Shown piece after piece: positions 7,928 through 15,507 of a stretch of DNA of 21,313 nucleotides (positions are counted from its first letter, which is position 1; every line of letters begins with the position of its first letter). The stretch is from an uncultured Clostridia bacterium (lineage in GTDB: Bacteria > Bacillota_A > Clostridia > Oscillospirales > Oscillospiraceae): NCBI GenBank assembly GCA_949289625.1, contig CASEPH010000235.1, forward strand, positions 1 through 21,313. Reading direction: 5' to 3'. Below the pieces are notes generated by a model. That model was given only the letters and a program-made list of their open reading frames with translations. It was not told where the DNA came from and did no database searches. A program made the position numbers and the translations under genes.

Positions 7928-8703
7928 CAGATCTCCCTCCGTTCTCTTTCATAATAGGGGCGGCCCAATTCACCTTCGGGGCCGTAGCTGTTTTGATCCC
8001 GGTAGCTGTAATAGGGCTTTGGCATATCCTGATACAGGTATTCCCAACCGAAGAAGGGGTTGTAGACCTGGTGCTGCACGGTGGGGGTGCCAAACGTTTC
8101 CTCCAGCGGATCGTCCCCGGGTTTGGTTTCGATGGGGAAGGCGTCGCCATAATCGACCCCTACGGGAATCGTGTGATCGTGGGTCAGAGCCAAATGCCAG
8201 ATTTTCCACTGGCCCTCCTCCTTCACCAGGTCTGCATATAGCAGACCAAAGACAAAATAGGCGTCCATGGTGCCGCCAGGCCGCCCTACAGTCTGCTCTC
8301 CGCAGTCATAGGCCAGATATTTGGCGGTTTTTCCATCTTCGGCAATGTAGCAAAGCGGTGTGTTGGAGGTGTGGTGACTCATAACGCCCAGCCCCAGGTG
8401 AAGATTATCATAGCCTACGGCAGGATCGGCATCACAATAGGGCTTGAGTTGATCGTAAAGACGCTGGGTGTGCTGCACCACATAGTAGTTGGATATGTCG
8501 TCCATCCCAACATAATAGCCGAAGTTGTTGGCCAAGGAAGCGGTGCGGCGGTAATGGGGGGTTTTGACCCAAAGATCCGACAACTCCTGCCGCCGCTGAC
8601 CATTGCTGTAATAGTAGGCATGGCGTGCCATCAAATCTTTGACGTTTTCCTTGTCCCACATACGGGCTACCAATTCATCATCTGTAAAGAACGCTTTTTC
8701 CAT
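7927..8703 (-). CDS. NTF2/SnoaL-like protein B
   Basis: The 258-residue product starts at the ATG complementary to 8701-8703, behind an AAGGAGG site that lies at the end of the preceding gene. An in-frame ATG at 8754 overlaps that gene and lacks a site. The N-terminal helix (VKDLMARHAYYY, about 21-32), GYYVG (62-66), AEDGKTAK (121-128) and WKIWH (166-170) mark the NTF2-like fold and its close relation to copy A. WKIWH followed by HDHTIPVG is shared in form with copy A (HDIHTPCG), suggesting a conserved pocket with His and Asp residues. It is predicted cytoplasmic. Position between two paralogues suggests heteromeric assembly or successive steps on one substrate; both are inference. Confidence 0.82.
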   Translation of the reverse strand: MEKAFFTDDELVARMWDKENVKDLMARHAYYYSNGQRRQELSDLWVKTPHYRRTASLANNFGYYVGMDDISNYYVVQHTQRLYDQLKPYCDADPAVGYDNLHLGLGVMSHHTSNTPLCYIAEDGKTAKYLAYDCGEQTVGRPGGTMDAYFVFGLLYADLVKEEGQWKIWHLALTHDHTIPVGVDYGDAFPIETKPGDDPLEETFGTPTVQHQVYNPFFGWEYLYQDMPKPYYSYRDQNSYGPEGELGRPYYERERREI

Positions 8704-8716
8704 CGTGCTGCCTCCT

Positions 8717-9451
8717 TTATATGCCATAACTGAAGGTTTCGGCAAAGGTTTCATAGACCTCCGGCACCCGCGGCGACGGGGTGGCCGGCCGGTTTACGGT
8801 GTAATATGCCCGAACAGGACGCTTGAGGTTGGGCTCCGGCAGATGAAATTCCTCGATGGGAGCAAAGGCCGGATCTACAGGGTAGGCAGTTTTGCCCGGC
8901 CCTGCTGCCCAGGAGGTGCCGCAGGGCGTATGAATATCATGGAGTTCCTGCATATGCCAGATCTTCCATGCGTCGTTTTCCCAGACAAAATCACAGGCCA
9001 TATATCCCCAGACCCAATAGGAGATGACCCCCTGCTCTGTGAGGTCGCTGTAGGAGCCACGGATCATCCACAGTCCCTTGGCAGTTTGACCGTCGGAGGC
9101 AATCTCGATCACACCGGTGTCCAGAGGTTTATAGCCGATGGTACCCACGCCGTAGATCTCCTGAGGACTGTACTGTCCCAGCTGCTCTGGGAACTTTTCC
9201 TGAATCAGTTTGGCAATCAAAGCGTTCCGCTGGTCCAGCGCGGCATAGTAGCCCGCCACAGCCTGAGATCCCACATAATACCCCTCGTTGATGGCCCGGG
9301 AGACATCCTGTCGGCTGCTCCAGTAGCTGTGAAACATGTCCCGTTCCCGTTTCAACAGATAGTCCGCTGAGTACCGGGCCATAAGATTGATAATCTCACG
9401 CCGGTCCTCAAACCGCCAGAGCAGCTGCTCCGTTGTAAATTGTGTTTGCAT
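8717..9451 (-). CDS. NTF2/SnoaL-like protein A
   Basis: This 244-residue protein is first in the row of three. A GTAAGGAGGA site precedes the ATG complementary to 9449-9451, and the gene lies 25 bases after the solute-binding protein stop. It has an N-terminal helix with INLMARYSADY (about 21-31), GYYVG (57-61), EIASDGQTAKG (116-126), WVWGYMACDFVW (146-157) and WKIWH (162-166) followed by HDIHTPCG. This is the usual strand order of a SnoaL-like barrel with an extra C-terminal Pro-rich tail. At about 245 residues it is longer than single-domain SnoaL enzymes (about 130-170). It has no signal peptide. Function is inferred only at fold level. Confidence 0.82.
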   Translation of the reverse strand: MQTQFTTEQLLWRFEDRREIINLMARYSADYLLKRERDMFHSYWSSRQDVSRAINEGYYVGSQAVAGYYAALDQRNALIAKLIQEKFPEQLGQYSPQEIYGVGTIGYKPLDTGVIEIASDGQTAKGLWMIRGSYSDLTEQGVISYWVWGYMACDFVWENDAWKIWHMQELHDIHTPCGTSWAAGPGKTAYPVDPAFAPIEEFHLPEPNLKRPVRAYYTVNRPATPSPRVPEVYETFAETFSYGI

Positions 9452-9476
9452 GCTGATTCCTCCTTACAAAATAGAT

Positions 9477-11195
9477 TTACCGAGCGTAGTATCGGGTCAG
9501 GGCGTCCTGTTGGATCTGCAGGCATTCCTCAATACCCATGGCATAAATGTTATCCAAAAAGCTGTCCCACTGATCCATGGAGACGGCCCCAATGATAAAG
9601 CTGGGAAGCATTTCGTTCAAATAGGTTTGGATATCCGCATAGTGACCCGAGAAGGCCTCAGATTCCTCTGCCGTCATGCTGATGGGCGGCATCAGGCAGG
9701 TGGCCTGGTCTACAGTGGCCCAAAGTCGTTCTGCTTCGATCTGATCTGGCTGATACCACTGATATGCCCGTTCCGGGTCCTGCACACAGAGCAGCATTCC
9801 ATTGCCGCAGGTGTAGATGGATTGGGCGATGTTCACGGTCATACCGTCAGATGGATTCAAAATCACATCAGTGTATTGGGGGGCGCCGGTTTCGTCGTAT
9901 TGAAAGGAGACGTCCTCAATACCGTAATTCGCTGTGATATAGCCATCCTCGGTATACCACCAGTCGCACCAACGCAGGGCCAGCTCCACGTCTCCGCAGG
10001 AGGTGGTAATCACAACTTCAGTGCCAAGCGCAGCCGTCTTATCACCGAACATGGTGGTATCCCCTTCCTCCTGAACCGGATTTGTAATAGCTTGGACCAC
10101 CACGTTGTCGTTGCCAAGATTGCTGTAGTCCATCAGGTTGGCTGCGGCGCTCCAGACGGCGACCTGTTCTGTAGAAATTTGATCGTTGGTGGGGGCGTTG
10201 ACATTGGTGTTATAGCTGACAAAGTCTGGGTCAATCAGATCCTCCTGGTACCACTGCCGTATCATATCCACATATTCCCGATAGCCCGGTTCCAAGGGAC
10301 AGAATACGACGGTCCCGTCTACGTCGATAAAGGCCCGTGTACTGCCGGTCTCAGCGGTGACACCGTAGCCGGCGGCAAATACGCCGGCGGTGTAGGCGCC
10401 GGAGAATGGCATCCAGAGCGGATAGGTGCAGTATTCCTTCAGCGCAGTCAGAACAGTATGGTAGTCGTCATAGGTTTTAGGGGGCTCCAGCCCCGTTGCC
10501 TCCAGCCAATCCTTACGGATAACCGGGCCGGATTTATTGATGCCTTCATTGGCCTCCAGATCGTTGAGCTGGTAGATGGCCGGGATGTAACCTGCATCCG
10601 TTGTGGCGCGCTTGACATATTCGTCGTTGGAATAGAACACAGCGGAATAGTTGGGCATATGCTCCGGGATCAGCGGGGCCAGATCCAGAGCAATGGATTC
10701 ATTGACGGCGTACTCCAGGTTGGTGGTTACATAATTGCTCATGTTGAAGATTAAATCGGGGTAAGAGCCGGAAGCCAGCAACAGAGTCAGATTTTCCTGG
10801 GCATTGAGGAAGGTACACTCCGAAAATTCTAGGTCAATGCCGGTCTGGGCCTGCGCATACACGAAGTCGGGAAAGTCATCGGCGCTCTCAAAATAATTGG
10901 GGAAAAAAGGTGGATAGGAATACCAGACCGACAAACTGGCATTTGAGTCCTCTACTGGCCAGACCCAATCGTCTGGCGGGGGTTCCGGGGAGGAAACGAC
11001 CTCTTCTATGGAACTTGCCTGGGTTGGCGTGGGTTTCTCCGGTGTTGCTGAGATAGGGGCGGCGGGCTGAACCTCCTCTTGAACTTCCAATGTGCTCTGG
11101 TCACTGGGCTGGACGTCGGATCCGTTGCCGCATCCGCAGAAACAGATGGTCAAAAAAGCGGCAAGGATTGCAATGGACAATACTCGGTGTTTCAT
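9477..11195 (-). CDS. ABC-type extracellular solute-binding lipoprotein (first copy)
   Basis: The 572-residue product starts at the ATG complementary to 11193-11195, seven bases after AAGGAGG. An in-frame GTG two codons earlier is too close to that site. Residues 1-21 are a lipoprotein signal with cysteines at 18, 20 and 22; C22 (FCG-C) is the likely lipidated residue. An acidic/Pro spacer leads to the binding domain starting near WYSYPPFF. Hinge-region features (VIRKDWLEATGLEPP, IRQWYQEDLIDPDFV) match the paralogue at 5365-7101. It is the first gene of a unit continuing through the three NTF2-like genes and the second binding protein. Family role: capture of oligosaccharides or other solutes outside the membrane. 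The missing permeases make the uptake route uncertain. Confidence 0.9.
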   Translation of the reverse strand: MKHRVLSIAILAAFLTICFCGCGNGSDVQPSDQSTLEVQEEVQPAAPISATPEKPTPTQASSIEEVVSSPEPPPDDWVWPVEDSNASLSVWYSYPPFFPNYFESADDFPDFVYAQAQTGIDLEFSECTFLNAQENLTLLLASGSYPDLIFNMSNYVTTNLEYAVNESIALDLAPLIPEHMPNYSAVFYSNDEYVKRATTDAGYIPAIYQLNDLEANEGINKSGPVIRKDWLEATGLEPPKTYDDYHTVLTALKEYCTYPLWMPFSGAYTAGVFAAGYGVTAETGSTRAFIDVDGTVVFCPLEPGYREYVDMIRQWYQEDLIDPDFVSYNTNVNAPTNDQISTEQVAVWSAAANLMDYSNLGNDNVVVQAITNPVQEEGDTTMFGDKTAALGTEVVITTSCGDVELALRWCDWWYTEDGYITANYGIEDVSFQYDETGAPQYTDVILNPSDGMTVNIAQSIYTCGNGMLLCVQDPERAYQWYQPDQIEAERLWATVDQATCLMPPISMTAEESEAFSGHYADIQTYLNEMLPSFIIGAVSMDQWDSFLDNIYAMGIEECLQIQQDALTRYYAR

Positions 11196-11218
11196 ATTCA
11201 CGCCTCCTTCTGTTTTCT

Positions 11219-11236
11219 GGAAGGAATGTTCCTTCC
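11219..11236 (-). promoter_or_regulatory. Palindrome in the leader of the binding-protein operon
   Basis: GGAAGGAA-CA-TTCCTTCC on the - strand is a perfect 8-bp inverted repeat, about 23 bases upstream of the ATG. AT-rich sequence with two TAAAAT hexamers lies just upstream (about 11237-11250), so a promoter is probable there, but I find no convincing -35. The palindrome could be an operator overlapping the transcribed leader or a small RNA hairpin before the ribosome binding site. Confidence 0.4.
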
Positions 11237-11271
11237 GATTTTATTTTATCGCAATCCCGATCCTTTGAATA

Positions 11272-11318
11272 ATGCAAAATGCGCCAGAAACATTACATCA
11301 AAGTAATGTTTCTGGCGC
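11272..11318 (-). terminator. Intrinsic terminator after the LysR gene
   Basis: GCGCCAGAAACATTAC (11281-11296) and its exact complement (11303-11318) form a 16-bp stem with a 6-base loop. On the - strand it is followed by ATTTTGCATT. It lies 14 bases past the LysR stop and separates the right-hand gene set from the binding-protein operon. Confidence 0.85.
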
Positions 11319-11332
11319 GTGTCCGACTGTGA

Positions 11333-12274
11333 CTATGGGTTTGCGCTGAGATATGCGGAAATTTGCTGTTCCAGCGTCCGATAGTGATTTTTTAGGCTGG
11401 TGAGCAGATACAGATCCGCAGAACGCAGGAATCGATCCTTGTGAAAGGCAATCCCAATTTCGCGGTAAAAAATATCCGGCTGAATTCTGGCTGGCGGAGC
11501 CGGCGGCCCATATTGACGGATCCCGGCTTGGTTCAGCTCTCGCTGGGGCAGCAGCGCACTGATGGGGATGAATAGGGCGCTGTCTAGCTTGTATTTGAGC
11601 TCGCCGATCTGATGATGATCGTTGCCCCGGAAGATGCATTTCATTTGAATTCCGTGTTCCCGGCAGATCCGGTTCAGGGTTTCTTCATCAAAGGAGACAT
11701 CGTTGCAGAGAATGCTGCAGCCGTTAAGCTCTTCAGGTCGAAGGGTTTGCCTTTCGTGAAAAGGATGCTGGTTGCCTGTGGACAAGAGCATTTCCTCCCG
11801 CAGCAAAGGTGTCCAATTCAGAGAATCCGGAAGTTCACTCCAGGGGAGAATGGCAAAATCCGCCTCTCCAGATAGCAGCTGCTTTTTGGCCTCCTTGGGC
11901 GGCAAGATATTAAAGCTGGTTCGGATGGAGGGATAGCACTGCTGAAACTGATAGATCAGCTGATTGTCAAATTCCTCAAAGGCGCAGACAATGGAAATAG
12001 CGTCATCCTCCAGGCCAGCACACTGCTTTCCGTGTCGGACCATCTCCTCGATGGTGCCCAGGATCTGCTCCGCTCCCTGATAGATCACTTCTCCGCCAAG
12101 GGTCAAATGAATGCCGGCGTGTCTGCGTTCAAAGAGAGAAAACCCCAATTCTTTTTCCAGCCGGCGCAGGGTCCGACTCAATGCTGGCTGAGAGATGTAC
12201 AGAATTTCGGCGGCTTTTGTGACACTGCCGGCCTGGACGGTGGTGACAAAGTATTGCAGCTGTTGAAGTTCCAT
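11333..12274 (-). CDS. LysR-family transcriptional regulator
   Basis: This 313-residue protein starts at MELQQLQYF, complementary to 12272-12274, behind a GGGAGG site; this is the typical LysR N-terminus and length. The winged helix-turn-helix covers residues 1-60, with the recognition region at about 18-37 (VTKAAEILYISQPALSRTLR). A LysR substrate-binding domain occupies about 90-290. Family members bind T-N11-A dyads and respond to a small-molecule co-inducer, often from the pathway they control. It follows the BCCT transporter gene by 63 bases and is closed by its own terminator. Candidate targets are the binding-protein/NTF2 operon just downstream and the flavoprotein gene, whose promoter carries a LysR-type box. 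Control of the choline genes is also possible. Confidence 0.93.
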   Translation of the reverse strand: MELQQLQYFVTTVQAGSVTKAAEILYISQPALSRTLRRLEKELGFSLFERRHAGIHLTLGGEVIYQGAEQILGTIEEMVRHGKQCAGLEDDAISIVCAFEEFDNQLIYQFQQCYPSIRTSFNILPPKEAKKQLLSGEADFAILPWSELPDSLNWTPLLREEMLLSTGNQHPFHERQTLRPEELNGCSILCNDVSFDEETLNRICREHGIQMKCIFRGNDHHQIGELKYKLDSALFIPISALLPQRELNQAGIRQYGPPAPPARIQPDIFYREIGIAFHKDRFLRSADLYLLTSLKNHYRTLEQQISAYLSANP

Positions 12275-12337
12275 GGATGTGCCTCCCTTCTTAGGGCCCA
12301 AAGGGTGCAAGGAATGTAAAACAACTGGACGGGAGTC

Positions 12338-13852
12338 CTATTTTCCGCGAAGATAGGCTCTGCTATCCTTGATAAAGCTAGCGGCAATCAGCAGCAGCAC
12401 CAGACTGATGGGCAGTGCAGCGATCAGGGAGACGGACTGTAGATTATTCATGGTCCCTTCGGAGAACATCAGGGCAATGGGGAATAAAATCAGCATCACA
12501 GCCCAAAACAGCCGCAGCTTCCGGGTGGGCAGATCCTCCGGACCCAGGGATTTGCAGCAATAGGAGGCGGCCACCAGGGTCAGCGCATCAAAGGTGGTGG
12601 CATAAAAGGCTACCATGGAGAGGACCAGCAGGATCATCACCACTTTTGAGAAGGGAAGGGAGCGAAGAATCTCCAAAATTACAACGGAGATGGCTTCCCC
12701 GGCGGAGATGGAACCGGAAATGTCCATGCCGTCCATCAGCTGAAGCCCCATGCCGTAGTTACCCAGAACAATGAAGGCCAACCAAGTGCCCGCCAGGCCC
12801 CAAGCATAGCCTCCCAGGATCACCTGTCGTACCGTTTTTCCTGCGCTGATCTGACCGATGAAGAAGGGGGTGGCAACACACCACACCATCCAGTAGGCCC
12901 AGTAGTACATGGTCCAGTTCTGGGGAAAAGCGGTTTCCCGCAGAGGATCCATCTGGGTGGACATACCGATAAAGTTCTGGGCCAGGTTCCCGATAGCGGT
13001 GATACCGGTCTCCAAAATGTAAATGAATTTTCCGCCACCCAGCCCCACATAGGCCAGCAGGGCAAAAAACAGCCAAACGCAGATGGTGCTGAGCCTGGAG
13101 ATGGCGTCCATACCCAGGCAGACAGCCAGGCTGTATACCGTGCAAATTCCGGCCAGGACCAGGATAGCCGTTGCCATACCGGTGCTGACGCCGAAGATCT
13201 CCCCCAAAGCGCTGGAAAGCAGGGGAACTGACAGGGAAAAGGTGGTGGCAGTGCCTGCCAGCAGGGCAAAAATAGAGCGCAGATCAATCAGTTTTCCCCA
13301 GCCCCGATCCACATGCCTGCCCAGAATAGGCCGGCAGGCTTCGCTCATACGGCGGGTGCTTCTGCCGCGGACATAGAGCATAAATCCGAAGGCGGCAGCC
13401 AGCACCAGATAGAAGCTCCAGGCGATGGGGCCCCAGTGGAACAGCGGGAAGGTGGCCCCCCAGGTCTGCACATCTCCGTGACTGGTGACAAAGGGATCGT
13501 CGATATAGAGGGCCCACTCGCAGAGGGCATAGAAAACAATATCTGCAGCCATGGTGGAGGTAAACACCATGCAGCCCCACCGAAAGCTGGACATAGGCTT
13601 CTTGGTGCTGTCTCCCAGGCGAATGGATCCGATTTTGGAAAAGGCCAGGGCCATGGAGCACAGGAAAAAGCCTACGCCCACCAGGCAATACCAAGCGCTA
13701 AAGTAGTGATCCAGGAACCGGCGGATCAGGCCGATGGTATTAGTGGCGCTCTGGGGCCAGATAAAGAAGATCAGGCACATACCGGCCACCAGCAGCAGCG
13801 GTACCAGAATCAAAATCAGATCCGGCTTGTCCTGCCGTGTCGTCTGTTTCAT
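12338..13852 (-). CDS. BCCT-family transporter (choline/betaine/carnitine type)
   Basis: This 504-residue integral membrane protein has about 12 predicted helices. It starts at MKQTTRQ with a GAAAGGAG site, and the ATG overlaps the previous stop by 4 bases (ATGA). The BCCT signature region is clear: an aromatic-rich NWTMYYWAYWMVW segment followed by ISAGKTVRQVI. The segment that is Gly-rich (GMGIG-like) in Na+-coupled members such as BetP reads STMAADIVFYALCEW here, closer to my recollection of the Na+-independent antiporter CaiT. Family role: uptake or exchange of quaternary ammonium compounds across the plasma membrane. Coupling to the choline kinase and cytidylyltransferase genes points to choline as substrate. 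Carnitine, betaine or an exchange mechanism cannot be excluded. Confidence 0.92.
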   Translation of the reverse strand: MKQTTRQDKPDLILILVPLLLVAGMCLIFFIWPQSATNTIGLIRRFLDHYFSAWYCLVGVGFFLCSMALAFSKIGSIRLGDSTKKPMSSFRWGCMVFTSTMAADIVFYALCEWALYIDDPFVTSHGDVQTWGATFPLFHWGPIAWSFYLVLAAAFGFMLYVRGRSTRRMSEACRPILGRHVDRGWGKLIDLRSIFALLAGTATTFSLSVPLLSSALGEIFGVSTGMATAILVLAGICTVYSLAVCLGMDAISRLSTICVWLFFALLAYVGLGGGKFIYILETGITAIGNLAQNFIGMSTQMDPLRETAFPQNWTMYYWAYWMVWCVATPFFIGQISAGKTVRQVILGGYAWGLAGTWLAFIVLGNYGMGLQLMDGMDISGSISAGEAISVVILEILRSLPFSKVVMILLVLSMVAFYATTFDALTLVAASYCCKSLGPEDLPTRKLRLFWAVMLILFPIALMFSEGTMNNLQSVSLIAALPISLVLLLIAASFIKDSRAYLRGK

Positions 13853-14574
13853 GGTTTCTCCTTTCTCTCTTGGGCGCCGTAGGTACGGTCCCATGCACAC
13901 AGTTCCTCATAGCTGTCCAGTTCTACCAGGCTGCCCTCTGGCATGGGGCGAACTCCCAGCTGGTAATCCTCCGGGTGGCAAAATAACGCCACGTCGTCCC
14001 AGTAGATTTCCCGGTTGTTTTTTGTGTTGTATTCATATTCCAGATGAGTCCGTAGTTTTTGGCAATCCGCTTCGGACCAGAAGGATACGCTGTGGAGTTC
14101 CCAGCCCCGGGTTCCGCCGGTACGGCTGCAGTGGACCACGGTATCGTCCCGCAGGGTCAGCAGCCATTCCGTCGTGGGGGTTTCCGTCCACCTGCAGCAG
14201 TAGCAGGAACGAGAGAATTGGGGCCGAAGGATCTCCGGATCCACAATGATCTGATCTCCGTCCAAAATAATCGAGTTTCCCAGATGCTCCCTGGCGTAGT
14301 ACAGGGATGAAATATTGTTGGAAATGCTGAAATCCGGATTTTCAATAATGTGGAGGCCGGGATATTCCTTTGGCAGGGCAGCAAACTGCTCCTTGAGATA
14401 CCCCACCACCACATAGATCTCCCGAATGCCGTTGTGGTGCAGGGCGGAGATGATGGTATCAATCATCCGCCGGCCCCGGACAGGTACCAAGGGCTTGGGA
14501 ATCTTGTCTGTAATGGGCTGCATACGGCTTCCGATTCCGGCGGCCATAATGATGGCGTTGGTTGCTCGATTCAC
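13849..14574 (-). CDS. licC: LicC-type CTP:phosphocholine cytidylyltransferase
   Basis: This 241-residue protein starts at a GTG (complement of 14572-14574) that overlaps the kinase stop by 4 bases (GTGA), with GGAGG about 10 bases upstream. The nucleotidyltransferase signature is at residues about 8-31 (IIMAAGIGSRMQP, then PKPLVPV), and the metal-binding LDGDQ is at 104-108. The C-terminal stretch with YWDD (191-194) and VELDSYEEL (217-225) resembles LicC proteins. Length is close to the roughly 230 residues of pneumococcal LicC. Expected reaction: CTP plus phosphocholine to CDP-choline and pyrophosphate, in the cytoplasm. A sugar-1-phosphate nucleotidyltransferase is the main alternative, but the LicA-type neighbour argues for choline. 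Confidence 0.85.
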   Translation of the reverse strand: MNRATNAIIMAAGIGSRMQPITDKIPKPLVPVRGRRMIDTIISALHHNGIREIYVVVGYLKEQFAALPKEYPGLHIIENPDFSISNNISSLYYAREHLGNSIILDGDQIIVDPEILRPQFSRSCYCCRWTETPTTEWLLTLRDDTVVHCSRTGGTRGWELHSVSFWSEADCQKLRTHLEYEYNTKNNREIYWDDVALFCHPEDYQLGVRPMPEGSLVELDSYEELCAWDRTYGAQERKEKP

Positions 14575-15506
14575 GTTTGACTGCCTCCACTGTACTTGGA
14601 AATAAGCGCTGAGAACAGACTGGAATACTCCGAGGCGTATCGGTACTGCATCAAAGCGTATCCGCCAAATTCCACCCCCAGGGCTTTTTTGTATTCGCAC
14701 CAGTTGCTCCATAGGAGTCCGGCCAGGGCCACATAGCAATAGATTTTCAGACGCAGAATGTCCGGGCAGACTTCCCCGAAATACCAGTCTATGAGTTGGT
14801 CAAGCTGATCCCGGTCGTACCCGGCGTAAATGGCAAACATGGCAATGTCCACATGGGGGTCGTGCATGCCGGCGTATTCCCAGTCGATCATATGCAGCTC
14901 CTGGCCGGTATCGGTGTGGACAAACAAAAAATTGTCGGATACCGCGTCAATGTGGCTCAGGACCTGCCGGGGATTCTGCTGGCGCAGAAAAGGTCCCATG
15001 GCGAAACAGCGCAGCCGCACTTCATCGTAGTCCGGGTAGACAGAGGGCCCCTGCCGCAGAGATTCGTAGAAGGCGATCTCCCGATAGAGCTGGAAGCTGT
15101 GGGGAACCTGCAGCGCTTTTTCGTGGAACTGCCGCAGCAGGACCATACATTGGCGAACCTCCATGGGATTGTTGGGATCGCAGTTATGGGTGCTGGGCCA
15201 GAATTTTGTCAGCTTATACCCTGTTTCCGGGTCCAGAGCCAGGACCTCATCCGTGATGGGATCTCCGGCCAGAGCGGCATAGACGGCAGCCTCCTGGCGA
15301 CGATTGATCAGCTGATCGGTCCCCTCTCCGGGGACCCGGAGAATATAGCTGTGGGATCCCCAGGAAAAGCGAAAGGAACGATTGGTCATTCCAGCCTGGG
15401 TGGCCACCACATCCCGGAGATCCGATTCCTCAGCACCCAGGACGCGATGGATAAACGCCAGAGCCTGGGGCGTCAGCAGCACGGCTTTGGAAGTCTGATC
15501 CGGCAT
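14571..15506 (-). CDS. licA: LicA-type choline kinase
   Basis: A 311-residue aminoglycoside-phosphotransferase-fold kinase. The catalytic loop is H185-x-D187 with N192 (LSHIDAVSDNFLF), and the second metal motif is IDWEY at 207-211. A choline-kinase-like C-terminus follows, with GLLWSNWCEYKK and an aromatic cluster. The nucleotide loop near 40-47 reads MTNRSFRF. I chose the ATG at 15506, two bases after the previous stop (TGATATG), with GAGGA 11 bases upstream. A start at 15524 would add six residues and overlap the neighbour. Reaction: ATP plus choline to phosphocholine. It feeds the adjacent LicC; the product could be used for surface-polymer decoration. Ethanolamine as substrate is possible. 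Confidence 0.87.
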   Translation of the reverse strand: MPDQTSKAVLLTPQALAFIHRVLGAEESDLRDVVATQAGMTNRSFRFSWGSHSYILRVPGEGTDQLINRRQEAAVYAALAGDPITDEVLALDPETGYKLTKFWPSTHNCDPNNPMEVRQCMVLLRQFHEKALQVPHSFQLYREIAFYESLRQGPSVYPDYDEVRLRCFAMGPFLRQQNPRQVLSHIDAVSDNFLFVHTDTGQELHMIDWEYAGMHDPHVDIAMFAIYAGYDRDQLDQLIDWYFGEVCPDILRLKIYCYVALAGLLWSNWCEYKKALGVEFGGYALMQYRYASEYSSLFSALISKYSGGSQT

Positions 15507-15507
15507 A

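Noticed and set aside
9387..10754. Long + strand frame of about 455 codons
   Set aside because: Antisense to the first solute-binding protein and the first NTF2-like gene; same antisense composition and no supported start.
11248..11261. ATCG-N6-CGAT dyad upstream of the binding-protein operon as a LysR site
   Set aside because: The spacing gives ATC-N8-GAT and T-N10-A, one base short of the LysR pattern, and the half-sites differ from the box at 5283-5299.
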